Positions 33,877 through 42,953 of a DNA stretch of 64,000 bases are shown here, one piece after another. The translations under genes were made by a program, and so were the position numbers. The notes under the pieces are model-generated. The model worked only from the letters and a program-made list of their open reading frames with translations. It had not been told where the DNA came from and did not search any database. Position 1 is the stretch's first letter; every line of letters begins with the position of its first letter. This DNA comes from Xanthomonas sp. DAR 80977 (GTDB lineage: Bacteria > Pseudomonadota > Gammaproteobacteria > Xanthomonadales > Xanthomonadaceae), in NCBI RefSeq assembly GCF_041240605.1, contig NZ_CP162487.1, positions 5,215,001 to 5,279,000 of the forward strand, in the 5' to 3' direction.

Positions 33877-34753
33877 TGAGTCCGGACTGCACGTAGCCCA
33901 GGCGCCCATCGGCGCGCCATTGCGCCGTCACCACCATCCCGAACACGCGCGACTTCGACTGCTTGTGTTTGCTCGTCGGCCCCACGCCGTAATAGCTCTT
34001 GCTCGCGCCCATGTAGTTGGGATGCGCGTTGATGAACTGCAAGCCCATCGCGTTCACGATTCGCTGCCCGGCCGCATGCCCGTTGCGGTCCATGCTGCAG
34101 AGGTGATTGGCGATCCAGCCCTGCTCCATCTGGCTGTAGCCGGGCGGAACGAAGAGCGAAAAATTCAATCCCGCGCCCGGCCCCTTGGCCTCCACGATCA
34201 GGAAATCCGAAACGCCACCGCCTTTCGGGTACTCCCAGATCTGGTCGATGCCCGTGCCGGCATGCAAGTGGTAGCCCCAGATCATGTTGCCGCCAGGGTG
34301 CAGATCGAGAACGCAGATCGCCGCAGCCGCCTCGCCGACGCATTCGGTGATGCGCGTGTTCGCCAGCAGCGCGCGCATGTCCTGCGCGATCGCATCGAAA
34401 TGCTGGCAGGCCTGCGCGTCGGCGGCCAGGCCGGCGACCTCCTGCTCCAGGCCCTGCCAGATCGTGCGACGGCGGATATCCAGCAGGGCGAACGGCAGGA
34501 AGATCTCGTCGTTCGCCCTGACGCCCCAACCGAAGGCATTGTTCAGGTCGTCATGGTAGATCACGTCCCGGTGCATGCCTTTCGGCGGCCACGACGTCAA
34601 AGGCGGCGCAGCATTGGCGCGCCCGCTGGCCGCGTTGATGCGGATGACTTTCTGCCGCTTCGGCTTCTTCGGCGAGACGAAGGAATAGCGGTCGTACCTG
34701 CCGACGACGGCGGCGTAATCGACCTTGGCCTTGCTGCGCTGCACTCTTCCCAT
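33860..34753 (-). CDS. PD-(D/E)XK (Tox-REase-like) nuclease, candidate toxin
   Basis: Protein of 297 residues. The C-terminal half carries the restriction-endonuclease-fold signature common in polymorphic toxins: GTGIDQIWEY (D170), then DFLIVEAKGPG (E188-x-K190), then SQMEQGWI (Q208, M209, W213), the counterpart of the QMSxxWI helix of such toxin nucleases. The N-terminal 140 residues are unassigned and may serve delivery. The basic N-terminus (SPKKPKRQK) could bind nucleic acid. The ATG at 34753 has GAGG upstream; an in-frame GTG lies at 34777. No immunity gene is evident beside it. The predicted activity is DNA or RNA cleavage in the target cell. Confidence 0.7.
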   Translation of the reverse strand: MGRVQRSKAKVDYAAVVGRYDRYSFVSPKKPKRQKVIRINAASGRANAAPPLTSWPPKGMHRDVIYHDDLNNAFGWGVRANDEIFLPFALLDIRRRTIWQGLEQEVAGLAADAQACQHFDAIAQDMRALLANTRITECVGEAAAAICVLDLHPGGNMIWGYHLHAGTGIDQIWEYPKGGGVSDFLIVEAKGPGAGLNFSLFVPPGYSQMEQGWIANHLCSMDRNGHAAGQRIVNAMGLQFINAHPNYMGASKSYYGVGPTSKHKQSKSRVFGMVVTAQWRADGRLGYVQSGLTRHFV

Positions 34754-34837
34754 CGTGATTTTTTCCTCGTGAAACACTGCATCGCCGACACGACGGCGAT
34801 CGGATGTGCGCTGGATGGAGCGACGGAACAGCCGGCC

Positions 34838-35641
34838 TCAGAGCCCGCGCCCGTGGTCCTCGTCGGCGATGCCGAAGGTCCCGATCGGCGGCTCGATGTA
34901 GCCGTACAGCGGGTTGGTGGTCACATGCGCATCGCCGCAGGTGATCAGATGCATGTGGTCCGGATGGCGATCGATCACCGCCTGGATATTGCGTCCCATC
35001 ACGTCATTCATGACGGTACGCAACTGCATCGAAATCCGATTGCATTGCAGTAGCAGTTTGTCGAACCCGAGCATCCCGGTTGTAGCCACTACGCGCTTTC
35101 CGTTAGCGAGCTGCACATGCTTGCTGGCCTTCAGCGACAGGAACTGGCGCGCCATGGTCTGCTCGTCGACCAGGTGCCTGCCCACGTCCGGGCTGTTCCG
35201 GAACGCATCGAGGTGGCCCACCAACGCCTCGATGTCGGACATGGCCATGACTTCCTTGTTGTCCATCGCGAAGGGCAGAAGCGCATTGACGGAGATCAGA
35301 ATTCCTTCGACGGCCTTGAAGCACTCCGGCTCCCATCCGAAGACCTTCCTGTTCATGAACACCGGCTGCAGATGCCTCGGCACGGAATCGGCGGAGACCG
35401 CATCCGCGTATAGCTCCACGTGGCAACACAGCTTGTTGGCCGCCATGATCCCGTCGAAGAACCCGGTCCAGACACCGCGGTTGGTCCACTCGAACGGCGG
35501 ATTGCGATGCCCGTCGCCGGTCATGAACACCACCGGCGCGTACTCGTCGGGGAACAGCTCCGACGCCACCGAAAGCTCCGCTGCCGGATCCAGCCCGGAC
35601 GTCAGCAATTTCTTCTTGACCCACCAGTTCTGGACCTTCAC
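34838..35641 (-). CDS. Unknown protein of the effector island
   Basis: Protein of 267 residues, no family recognised, no signal peptide or membrane helix. It starts at a GTG (35641) with GGAG upstream. Features are an aromatic and acidic N-terminal domain (FMTGDGHRNPPFEWTNRGVW; LCCHVELYAD) and a C-terminal stretch rich in His and Asp (AVIDRHPDHMHLITCGDAHV). It is the first gene after clpV, 211 bp downstream of its stop, and precedes the nuclease-like gene by 84 bp. It could be an effector, or an adaptor or immunity protein for the nuclease. Base composition is visibly more AT-rich than in clpV. Confidence 0.6.
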   Translation of the reverse strand: MKVQNWWVKKKLLTSGLDPAAELSVASELFPDEYAPVVFMTGDGHRNPPFEWTNRGVWTGFFDGIMAANKLCCHVELYADAVSADSVPRHLQPVFMNRKVFGWEPECFKAVEGILISVNALLPFAMDNKEVMAMSDIEALVGHLDAFRNSPDVGRHLVDEQTMARQFLSLKASKHVQLANGKRVVATTGMLGFDKLLLQCNRISMQLRTVMNDVMGRNIQAVIDRHPDHMHLITCGDAHVTTNPLYGYIEPPIGTFGIADEDHGRGL

Positions 35642-35852
35642 GTGTGGCTCCGTTGTTCCACCAAGAGGAAAACACGGCCTTCAGCGACTCCGCTCCCGAA
35701 CCGCTGCGTCGGCAGGGACCGGTATCGTGCCGGCTCGATTGCGCGGTTCCGCAGCGGCCACAGGACCTGGACATCGTCGCCTTCCAGATCCCGGCAATCG
35801 CGCCGCGCAAGCCCACCGCTCGGCGTTTCAGGCTCACCGGCGCGAGGGCCGA

Positions 35853-38606
35853 TCAGAACGCGTAGTCGAACTCCGCGCCCACCACGCCCACGCGCGCGCG
35901 CGCGATCGGCTGCCCCTCGATCATCCGGTTCAGGAACTCCCGCGAAATCTCCGGCAGCATCGAATTGGTCAGGATCGCGTCGATCATGCGGCCGCCCGAT
36001 TCACTCTCGGTGCAGCGGCTGACCACCAGCTTCACCACGTCCTCGTCGTAGTCGAACGGGATCTTGTAGCGCGCTTCCACGCGCTGCTTGATCCGGTTCA
36101 ACTGCAGCCTGACGATCTGCCCGAGCATCGCGTCGCTCAGCGGGTAGTAGGGGATGGTGACCAGGCGGCCGAGCAGCGCCGGCGGGAAGATCTTCAGCAG
36201 CGGCTCGCGCAGGGCCTTGGCCATGCCCTCCGGATCCGGCATCAGCTCCGGATCCTTGCACAGGCTGGCGATCAGCTCGGTGCCGGCGTTGGTGGTGAGG
36301 ATGATCAAGGTGTTGCGGAAATCGATGCGGCGGCCTTCGCCGTCCTCCATCACGCCCTTGTCGAACACCTGAAAGAACAGTTCGTGCACGTCCGGGTGCG
36401 CCTTCTCCACTTCGTCCAGCAGCACCACCGAATACGGCTTGCGCCGCACCGCCTCGGTCAGCACGCCGCCTTCGCCGTAGCCGACGTAGCCGGGAGGCGC
36501 GCCCTTGAGCGAGGACACCGTGTGCGCTTCCTGGTACTCGCTCATGTTGATGGTGATCAGGTTCTGCTCGCCGCCGTACAGCGCCTCGGCCAGGGCCAGC
36601 GCGGTCTCGGTCTTGCCGACGCCGGAGGTGCCGGCGAGCATGAACACGCCGATCGGCTTGTGCGGGTTGTCCAGGCCGGCGCGGGTGGTCTGGATGCGCT
36701 TGGCGATCATCTCCATGCCGTGGTCCTGGCCGATCACGCGTTTGGCCAACAGTTGCGGCAGGCGCAGCACGGTGTCGATCTCGTTGCGCGCCATGCGCCC
36801 GACCGGGATGCCGGTCCAGTCGGCGACCACCGCGGCCACCGCCTGGTAGTCCACGGTCGGCAGGATCAGCGGATGCTCGCCCTGCACGGCGCTCAGTTCC
36901 GCCTGTACCTGGCGCAGCCGCGCCAGCAGCGCGTCGCGTTCGTTGCCCGACGGCGCCTGCGCGGGGATCTCCTGCATCTGCTGCGCCGGCGCCTGCTGCG
37001 CCAGCGATTGCGCCGCCGCCTCCAGCGGGCTGCCGGTGCCTTCGATCGGCGCGGCGCCGGCGCGCAGCTGCGCGCGCAGCGCCAGCAGTTCGTCGACCAG
37101 CGCCTTCTCCTCGCTCCAGCGCTGTTCCAGCTCGGCAAGCCGCGCCTGTTCGGCGTCGAGCAACCCGCGGCAGGCGACATCGCGCTCGTCGACGGCGATG
37201 CCGATCGCGTGTTCGCGCTCGATGATGCCGCGCTCGGTCTGCAGCGATTCGATGCGGCGGCGGCTGTCGTCCACGTCGGCCGGGGTGGCGTGCAGGCTCA
37301 CCGCCACGCGTGCGCAGGCGGTGTCGAGCAGGCTCACCGACTTGTCCGGCAGCTGCCGCGCCGGGATGTAGCGGTGGCTGAGCTTGACCGCGGCCTCCAG
37401 CGCCTCGTCCAGGATCTGCACCTTGTGGTGCTGTTCCATGGTGCTGGCCACGCCGCGCATCATCAGCACCGCCTTGGCCTCGTCCGGCTCGTCCACCTGC
37501 ACCGCCTGGAAGCGGCGGGTCAGCGCCGGGTCCTTCTCGATGTACTTCTTGTACTCGGCCCAGGTGGTGGCGCCGACCGTGCGCAGGGTGCCGCGCGCCA
37601 GCGCCGGCTTGAGCAGGTTGGCCGCGTCGCCGGTGCCGGCCGCGCCACCGGCGCCGACCAGGGTGTGGGTCTCGTCGACGAACAGGATGATCGGCTTGGC
37701 GCTGGCCTGCACCTCGTCGATCACCGCGCGCAGGCGCTGCTCGAATTCGCCCTTCATGCTGGCGCCGGCCTGCAGCAGGCCCACGTCGAGCGTGCGCAGT
37801 TCCACTTCCTTCAGCGCCGGCGGCACGTCGCCGCGGGCGATGCGCTGGGCCAGGCCCTCGACCACCGCGGTCTTGCCGACGCCGGCCTCGCCGACCAGGA
37901 TCGGATTGTTCTGCCGGCGCCGCATCAGGATGTCCACCACCTGGCGGATCTCGTCGTCGCGGCCGATGATCGGGTCGAGCTTGCCGTCGCGCGCCTGCGC
38001 GGTCAGGTCGGTGGTGAACTTCTTCAGCGCCTCCTGCTTGCCCATCGCCGCCGGGGCGATCGCGCCGCTGGCCTCGCCAGGCGCGCCAGCCTGGCCGAGC
38101 TGGAAACCGTCGCTGGGCAGCTGGCCGTCCTCCGGCGAACCGGCGACGATCTCGGCGAAGCGCTCGCTCAGCGCCTCCGGCTTGATCTTCTCGAACTCCT
38201 TGGAGATGCCGACCAGCGCATGGCGCAAGGTGCGCACGCTGAGCACGCCGACGACCAGGTAGCCGGTGCGCACCTGCGCCTCGCCGAAGCTGAGCGAGGC
38301 GTACACCCAGCCGCGCTCGACCGCTTCCTCGACGTTGCTCGACAGGTCGGTGACGCCGCTGGCGCCGCGCGGCAGCCGGTCCAGCGCCTCGGTCACGTCG
38401 CGCGCCAGGGTCGACGGGTTGAGCTCGAAGCGCTTGACGATGCGGTGCAGGTCCGAGTCGGGCAGCTGCAGGATCTGGTGCAGCCAGTGCACCAGTTCCA
38501 CGTACGGGTTGCCGCGCAACTTGCAGAACACGGTGGCGCTTTCGATGCCGCGGTAGGCGAGCTTGTTGAGCTTGCCGAACAGGGCGCTGCGACTGATCTC
38601 GGCCAT
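35853..38606 (-). CDS. clpV: T6SS sheath-disassembly ATPase ClpV (TssH)
   Basis: Hexameric AAA+ unfoldase that recycles contracted TssBC sheath. It has 917 residues. The N-terminal domain (MAEISRSALFGKLNKLAYRG) binds the TssC helix. The first AAA module has GEAGVGKT and ILFVDETH. A coiled-coil middle region follows, with an Ala/Gln-rich insertion (AQSLAQQAPAQQMQEIPAQA). The second AAA module has GTSGVGKTE and VVLLDEVEKAH, then the C-terminal D2-small domain. Both Walker A/B pairs are intact. The ATG at 38606 has AAGGA upstream. It is the last gene of the tssB-led unit and is followed by the effector-like island. Confidence 0.96.
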   Translation of the reverse strand: MAEISRSALFGKLNKLAYRGIESATVFCKLRGNPYVELVHWLHQILQLPDSDLHRIVKRFELNPSTLARDVTEALDRLPRGASGVTDLSSNVEEAVERGWVYASLSFGEAQVRTGYLVVGVLSVRTLRHALVGISKEFEKIKPEALSERFAEIVAGSPEDGQLPSDGFQLGQAGAPGEASGAIAPAAMGKQEALKKFTTDLTAQARDGKLDPIIGRDDEIRQVVDILMRRRQNNPILVGEAGVGKTAVVEGLAQRIARGDVPPALKEVELRTLDVGLLQAGASMKGEFEQRLRAVIDEVQASAKPIILFVDETHTLVGAGGAAGTGDAANLLKPALARGTLRTVGATTWAEYKKYIEKDPALTRRFQAVQVDEPDEAKAVLMMRGVASTMEQHHKVQILDEALEAAVKLSHRYIPARQLPDKSVSLLDTACARVAVSLHATPADVDDSRRRIESLQTERGIIEREHAIGIAVDERDVACRGLLDAEQARLAELEQRWSEEKALVDELLALRAQLRAGAAPIEGTGSPLEAAAQSLAQQAPAQQMQEIPAQAPSGNERDALLARLRQVQAELSAVQGEHPLILPTVDYQAVAAVVADWTGIPVGRMARNEIDTVLRLPQLLAKRVIGQDHGMEMIAKRIQTTRAGLDNPHKPIGVFMLAGTSGVGKTETALALAEALYGGEQNLITINMSEYQEAHTVSSLKGAPPGYVGYGEGGVLTEAVRRKPYSVVLLDEVEKAHPDVHELFFQVFDKGVMEDGEGRRIDFRNTLIILTTNAGTELIASLCKDPELMPDPEGMAKALREPLLKIFPPALLGRLVTIPYYPLSDAMLGQIVRLQLNRIKQRVEARYKIPFDYDEDVVKLVVSRCTESESGGRMIDAILTNSMLPEISREFLNRMIEGQPIARARVGVVGAEFDYAF

Positions 38607-38658
38607 GGCGGTGATTCCTTGTGCGAATGCGGAAAGAAGAGGAAGTGGAAGGAGGCGC

Positions 38659-39669
38659 TCAGCCGGATGGCCGCAGCACCACGTCGTCGGCGTCGGCGAT
38701 GTCCCAGCTGCGCTGGCCGAGCCAGGTGTCCAGGCCCAGGCGCCCGCCGCGCGCCAGCGCGGTCGCCGGCACCTGGTCGGACTGCAGCAGCAACTGCAGG
38801 TCCCAGCCTTTTTCGTCGCCGACGTAGCTGCGTACCGCCGCGGCCAGCTGGCGCAGGGCCTCGCCGCCGGGCAGGAAGCGCTGGAAGGCGCTGCGCGACA
38901 GCGGCCCCAGGCGCAACCGGAACCGCTGCTGCGCGCCGCGCGCATGCGCGCCGAGCACCGTGCTGTGGCCGAGCGTGGCGACCTCGGGCGAGGCGCCCAG
39001 GCGCAGCTGCGCATCGTCCGGCAGGCGCATCCATTCGGCGACGAATTCGAGCACCTGCACCGGCACCGCGAACAGTTGCTCGAGCAGGCCGCGCAGGCCT
39101 TCGGCGTTGCGCGCCACCGGCAGCAGGCGCCCGGCGAAATGGCGCCGCGCGTCGTCCGGCAGCGCATCGCGATCGCGCAGGTGCGGCGAGGCGATGCCGC
39201 TGAGCGCATCCAGGTAGCCGCGGAAGCGGTCCTCGTGCGGACGGTCGGCCTGCACGGTCGGCTGCGCGTCGGCCCAGGCGCGGTAGAACAGGCTCAGCAT
39301 GCGGTGGTGGAACAGGTCGGCGAACGCGGCCAGGGTCGGGTCCTTGGCCTGCGCCTGGCGCTCGATCGCGTACTCGGTCAGGTGCAGCGGCAGCGGCGCG
39401 TTCGGCCCGAACAGGCCCAGGAACAGCCCGTACAGCTTGCCCGGCTGGGTGCCGGCGGCGGCCACGTAGCGGTCGATCGAGCGCGGCGCGAACGCCAGCG
39501 ACGGGGTATGCCGCAGCCGCACCGGATCGTCGGACGGGCGCGTGGAGCGGCCCAGCCGCGGGCGCTGCGGATGCGCGCGTTCCAGCGCGCGCAGCGCGGC
39601 GAAGAACTCGAAGTCCTGCGGCCGCTCGCGCAGGGCCTGCTCCAGGGCGGCGAGGTCGGCGGCGCTCAC
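38659..39669 (-). CDS. tssG: T6SS baseplate protein TssG
   Basis: Baseplate wedge subunit that pairs with TssF. It has 336 residues from a GTG at 39669 that overlaps the tssF stop (GTGA). Family features are the N-terminal FEFFAALRALERAHP, VRLRHTPSLAFAPRSI, FLGLFGPNAPLPLHLTEYA and, near the C-terminus, GPLSRSAFQRFLPGG. It follows tssF with translational coupling and precedes clpV by 52 bp. Confidence 0.94.
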   Translation of the reverse strand: MSAADLAALEQALRERPQDFEFFAALRALERAHPQRPRLGRSTRPSDDPVRLRHTPSLAFAPRSIDRYVAAAGTQPGKLYGLFLGLFGPNAPLPLHLTEYAIERQAQAKDPTLAAFADLFHHRMLSLFYRAWADAQPTVQADRPHEDRFRGYLDALSGIASPHLRDRDALPDDARRHFAGRLLPVARNAEGLRGLLEQLFAVPVQVLEFVAEWMRLPDDAQLRLGASPEVATLGHSTVLGAHARGAQQRFRLRLGPLSRSAFQRFLPGGEALRQLAAAVRSYVGDEKGWDLQLLLQSDQVPATALARGGRLGLDTWLGQRSWDIADADDVVLRPSG

Positions 39670-41561
39670 AGCAGCTGCCGTTTGCCGAGCTGCGCCGGCC
39701 AGCGCGCGATCTCGTTGCGCTCGCTGGTGCGCAGTACGGTCTCGGTGAAGGAATTGACCGACACGTAGCGGGCGAAGAAGTGCTGCAGCACCGCGCCGAG
39801 CAGGAACGCGCCGCTGCCTTCGAAGGCGCTGTCCTCGCAGGTGAGGGTGATCTCCAGGCCGCGGCCGAAGGTGATCGGCCCCGGCGCCGGGATGCGGCGC
39901 ACGATCGGCTGCGCCTGTACGTGCTTGATGCCTTCGATCTGGCGCAGCGCCGCGGCATCGAACGGATCGCAGTACAGGGTCAGCATCTCGCGCAGCGCCG
40001 CGGCGCCGTCCTGGCCGTCCTCGAACAGCGACAGGTAGTTCAGCTGCAGGTGGCTGAGCAGGCGCCAGGCGGTGGCGCCGTCGCTCAGCGCCGGGCGCGG
40101 CTTGGTCGGCCCGGCCACGCAGCGCACGCTGTGCACCGGCGCGCCGGCGTCCATCGTGAAATCGGTGGCGCCCTTGCCGACCGGCATGTGCAGCGGCAGG
40201 TCGCGGTTGCTGCACAGCAACTGCAGGCCGAGCTGGCGCAAGGAGGTCGCGTAGGCGCCGTCGTCGGCATCGACCAGGCTGACGTAGACCTCGCTGCCGA
40301 CGTAGCTGGAGCGCGCGCCCTGGCGGCGCTGGCGCGCCGACAGCAGGCGCGGTTCGCGGCGCAGCGTGTAGAACGCGCCGTGGCGTGCGTGCCAGGTGTG
40401 CGCGTCGCCGCCGTAGAACGGCAGGAAGCGCTGCTCCGGCTCCTGGCGGTCGCCGAAGCCCTCGACCTCGCCCAGGCTGTGGATCTCGAAATCCATCGGC
40501 CGGGTGCGGTCGGCGAGCACGTGGTATTCGGTCTTGCCCGGCGCCAGGTGCAGGCGGTCGGCGCGGCGCGGGAACAGGTTGATCGCCGGCGTGCAGAACA
40601 GGCGGAAGTTGTCCGCGCTCACCGCCTGCGCCAGGCTGGGCACGCTGCGCTCCAGCAGCACCACGATCTCGAAGCCGGTGCCGTGCAGCCGGCGCAGCGC
40701 CGCGCGCAACCCGCCCAGTTCGGCGAACAGGAAGCGCTGCGGGCAGGCGAAGTATTCCTGCAGCAGGCGATAGCCGCTGAAGGCGCGGCCGTCGTAGGGC
40801 ACCAGCGCCTCGTCGTCGGCGAAGCCGCGCGCGCGCAGTTCGTTGCGGCCGCGCTGCAGCTCCACGCTCGCACCGGCCGCGTCCTGGCCACGCACCACGA
40901 AGCCGGCGGCATGGCCGAGCAATTGTTCGTACAGGCGGGTCGGCAGATCGTCGGCGCCGGCCAGGAACAGCGGCAGCGCGTCCAGCGCCAGCATGTTCGC
41001 CTGCACCCCGGCCAGGGTCTCGAAGCGCAGGCGCAAGGCCGCGCGCACCGGCCTGGCCGCGGCCTGCGCCGGCGGCAGGCCGATCCCGGCCGCGGCGATC
41101 GCCGCCGGCGTGTCCAGGTACTTGGCCTCGCGCAGCGCCAGCGGCCACAACGTGAGCGCGTGCGCGGTGCGGTATTCGCAGGCGGTGCGCTCGCCGCCGG
41201 CGACCAGGCTGCGCAGCGCGGTGTGGCGCGGCACGGTATGCCCGGCGGCCAGCGCGCTTTCCTTCAGGTCCGGCTGCAGCTGCACCACCGCCATCGACGG
41301 CATCGGCGTCAGGTAGTGCGGATACACCATCTGCAGCAGGTGCTGGGTGAACACCGGGTACTGCGCGTCGAGCTTGAGCTGCACCCGCGCGGCCATGAAC
41401 GCGAAGCCTTCCAGCAGGCGCTCCACGTACGGGTCGGCGCACTCGAAGCCTTCCAGGCCCAGGCGCCCGGCGATCTTCGGGAACTCGCGCGCGAACTCGC
41501 CGCCCATCTCGCGCACGTGCTGCAGTTCGCGGTTGTAGTAGCCGAGCAGGCGCGGATCCAT
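39666..41561 (-). CDS. tssF: T6SS baseplate protein TssF
   Basis: Baseplate wedge subunit, 631 residues. It begins MDPRLLGYYNRELQHVREMG, the family N-terminus, and continues with FAREFPKIAGRL, DPYVERLLEGFAFMAARVQ and the YPHYLTPMPSMAV segment. The C-terminal part includes ARYVSVNSFTETVLRT. The start ATG overlaps the tssE stop (ATGA), and its stop overlaps the tssG GTG, so tssE-tssF-tssG are tightly coupled. Confidence 0.95.
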   Translation of the reverse strand: MDPRLLGYYNRELQHVREMGGEFAREFPKIAGRLGLEGFECADPYVERLLEGFAFMAARVQLKLDAQYPVFTQHLLQMVYPHYLTPMPSMAVVQLQPDLKESALAAGHTVPRHTALRSLVAGGERTACEYRTAHALTLWPLALREAKYLDTPAAIAAAGIGLPPAQAAARPVRAALRLRFETLAGVQANMLALDALPLFLAGADDLPTRLYEQLLGHAAGFVVRGQDAAGASVELQRGRNELRARGFADDEALVPYDGRAFSGYRLLQEYFACPQRFLFAELGGLRAALRRLHGTGFEIVVLLERSVPSLAQAVSADNFRLFCTPAINLFPRRADRLHLAPGKTEYHVLADRTRPMDFEIHSLGEVEGFGDRQEPEQRFLPFYGGDAHTWHARHGAFYTLRREPRLLSARQRRQGARSSYVGSEVYVSLVDADDGAYATSLRQLGLQLLCSNRDLPLHMPVGKGATDFTMDAGAPVHSVRCVAGPTKPRPALSDGATAWRLLSHLQLNYLSLFEDGQDGAAALREMLTLYCDPFDAAALRQIEGIKHVQAQPIVRRIPAPGPITFGRGLEITLTCEDSAFEGSGAFLLGAVLQHFFARYVSVNSFTETVLRTSERNEIARWPAQLGKRQLL

Positions 41562-42064
41562 CAGGCGTAGCCCTCGCTCACGTCCAGGCGCCCGGTCTCC
41601 AGGTCCAGCTCGGTCTTCAGGTACAGGTTCAGCGGCAGCGGCTGCGCCCACATCTCCGATTCGATGAAGAACACCAGCGAACGCCGGTCCATGCGCCGCG
41701 CGTCGGCCTGCACGGTGACGCGCAGGGTGTCGGCGATCAGCCGCGGCTCGAACGCCAGGATCGCCTCACGCAGGCGCAGCTGCAGCGCCGCCGCGTCGAT
41801 GCCGGACATGGCCACGCCGGCCAGGTCGGGGATGCCGAAATTGAGCACCGAACGGCGCACCTCCGGATACGCGTCCAGCGGCTGGTCGGTGGCCAGGTTG
41901 ACGCAGTTCAGCAGCCACGACAGGTCGCGCATCACGCACTCGCGCAGGCGCGCGGCGGAGATCACCCGCTTGTCGCGGCTCTCCTCCTGGCGCAGCGGCT
42001 CGTCGTCGCTGAGCCGGTCCAGCAGCGAGGGCTGCAGGCGTTCCTGGGTGGTGAGTTCGGCCAT
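41561..42064 (-). CDS. tssE: T6SS baseplate protein TssE (gp25-like)
   Basis: gp25-like lysozyme-fold baseplate component that starts sheath polymerisation. It has 167 residues. Conserved features are LQPSLLDRLSDDEP near the N-terminus, LRECVMRDLSWLLNC, VRRSVLNFGIPDLAG and the Glu-containing IESEMWAQPLPLNLYLKTELD. It begins 14 bp after tagJ with GGAG upstream and overlaps tssF at its stop. Confidence 0.94.
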   Translation of the reverse strand: MAELTTQERLQPSLLDRLSDDEPLRQEESRDKRVISAARLRECVMRDLSWLLNCVNLATDQPLDAYPEVRRSVLNFGIPDLAGVAMSGIDAAALQLRLREAILAFEPRLIADTLRVTVQADARRMDRRSLVFFIESEMWAQPLPLNLYLKTELDLETGRLDVSEGYA

Positions 42065-42078
42065 CGCAGCGGCTCCGC

Positions 42079-42870
42079 TCAGGCCGGATCGAACTGGATC
42101 TGGCGCACGTCCAGCAGCGCGTGGTCGCCGGCATCGGTGGCCAGCAGGCGCTGGCCCAGGCCGACGTCGCCGTCGCTGCCGCTCCAGTCGGTGCGCCGCG
42201 CCAGCAGCAGCTGGCCGTCGTCGCTGCGCTCGGTGCCCGGATAGCGCACCGGCACGAAGCCGAACGCTTCGCCGCCGTTGCGCCAGGTCACCGCGACCGG
42301 CGCCCACAGCATGTCGCGCAGGTCGGCCGGCGCCTCGAAGCGCAACGCCTGCACCTGCGCGAACGGCACCCAGGCGTAGCCGCCGTTGACCACCAGCTCC
42401 AGGCACGGGCCGAAGCGCGGATCGGCGTCGGCGATCCACTCGAAGCGGGTGTCGTCGAGCGTGCCGGCGCTGCCCGGCGCCTGCGCGAACGCCTGCGCGC
42501 GCAGCTCGGCGGCCTGCGCGGTGGCGCCGTCGGCCGACAGCCGCAGCGCCTGCAGCAGCAGCGCCAGCCACGGTTCGGGCGCGCCCAGCACGGTCGGCAG
42601 CGCCTGCCCGGCGAACACCGCCGCGCGCTGGCGCTCGGCCTGCACGGTGATCGCATAGGTGGCGGCGAGCGCGGCGTTGTCGGCGTCGAGTTCGCGACAG
42701 GCGGTGAGCTGGTCGCGGGCACGGTCCCATTGGCCGAGCACCGCCAATAGCTGGAACAGGAACACGCGCTGGCGCGCGTCGGCCGGATGCTGGCGCACGC
42801 GCTGGGTCAGCAGTTTCAGCGCTTCGTCCGGACGCCCGTGACGCAGCAGCAGTTCGGGAGTGGTGTCCAT
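42079..42870 (-). CDS. tagJ: T6SS accessory protein TagJ (ImpE/SciE family)
   Basis: Sheath-associated accessory that links TssB to ClpV in some T6SS types. It has 263 residues. The N-terminal half is TPR-like (GRPDEALKLLTQRVRQHPAD; VFLFQLLAVLGQWDRARDQL). The C-terminal ImpE domain shows DPRFGPCLELVVNGGYAWVP and LRDMLWAPVAVTWRNG. It lies between hcp and tssE. Presence of TagJ together with PpkA/PppA/TagF/FHA fits the group of T6SS that includes Pseudomonas H1. Confidence 0.92.
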   Translation of the reverse strand: MDTTPELLLRHGRPDEALKLLTQRVRQHPADARQRVFLFQLLAVLGQWDRARDQLTACRELDADNAALAATYAITVQAERQRAAVFAGQALPTVLGAPEPWLALLLQALRLSADGATAQAAELRAQAFAQAPGSAGTLDDTRFEWIADADPRFGPCLELVVNGGYAWVPFAQVQALRFEAPADLRDMLWAPVAVTWRNGGEAFGFVPVRYPGTERSDDGQLLLARRTDWSGSDGDVGLGQRLLATDAGDHALLDVRQIQFDPA

Positions 42871-42953
42871 GGCCTGTCCGCACGAAGGGAATGGTGCGGC
42901 GCCGTCGCAACGACGGCGCCGGGGTGCGCGGCGGCCGCAGCCGCCGCGACGGA

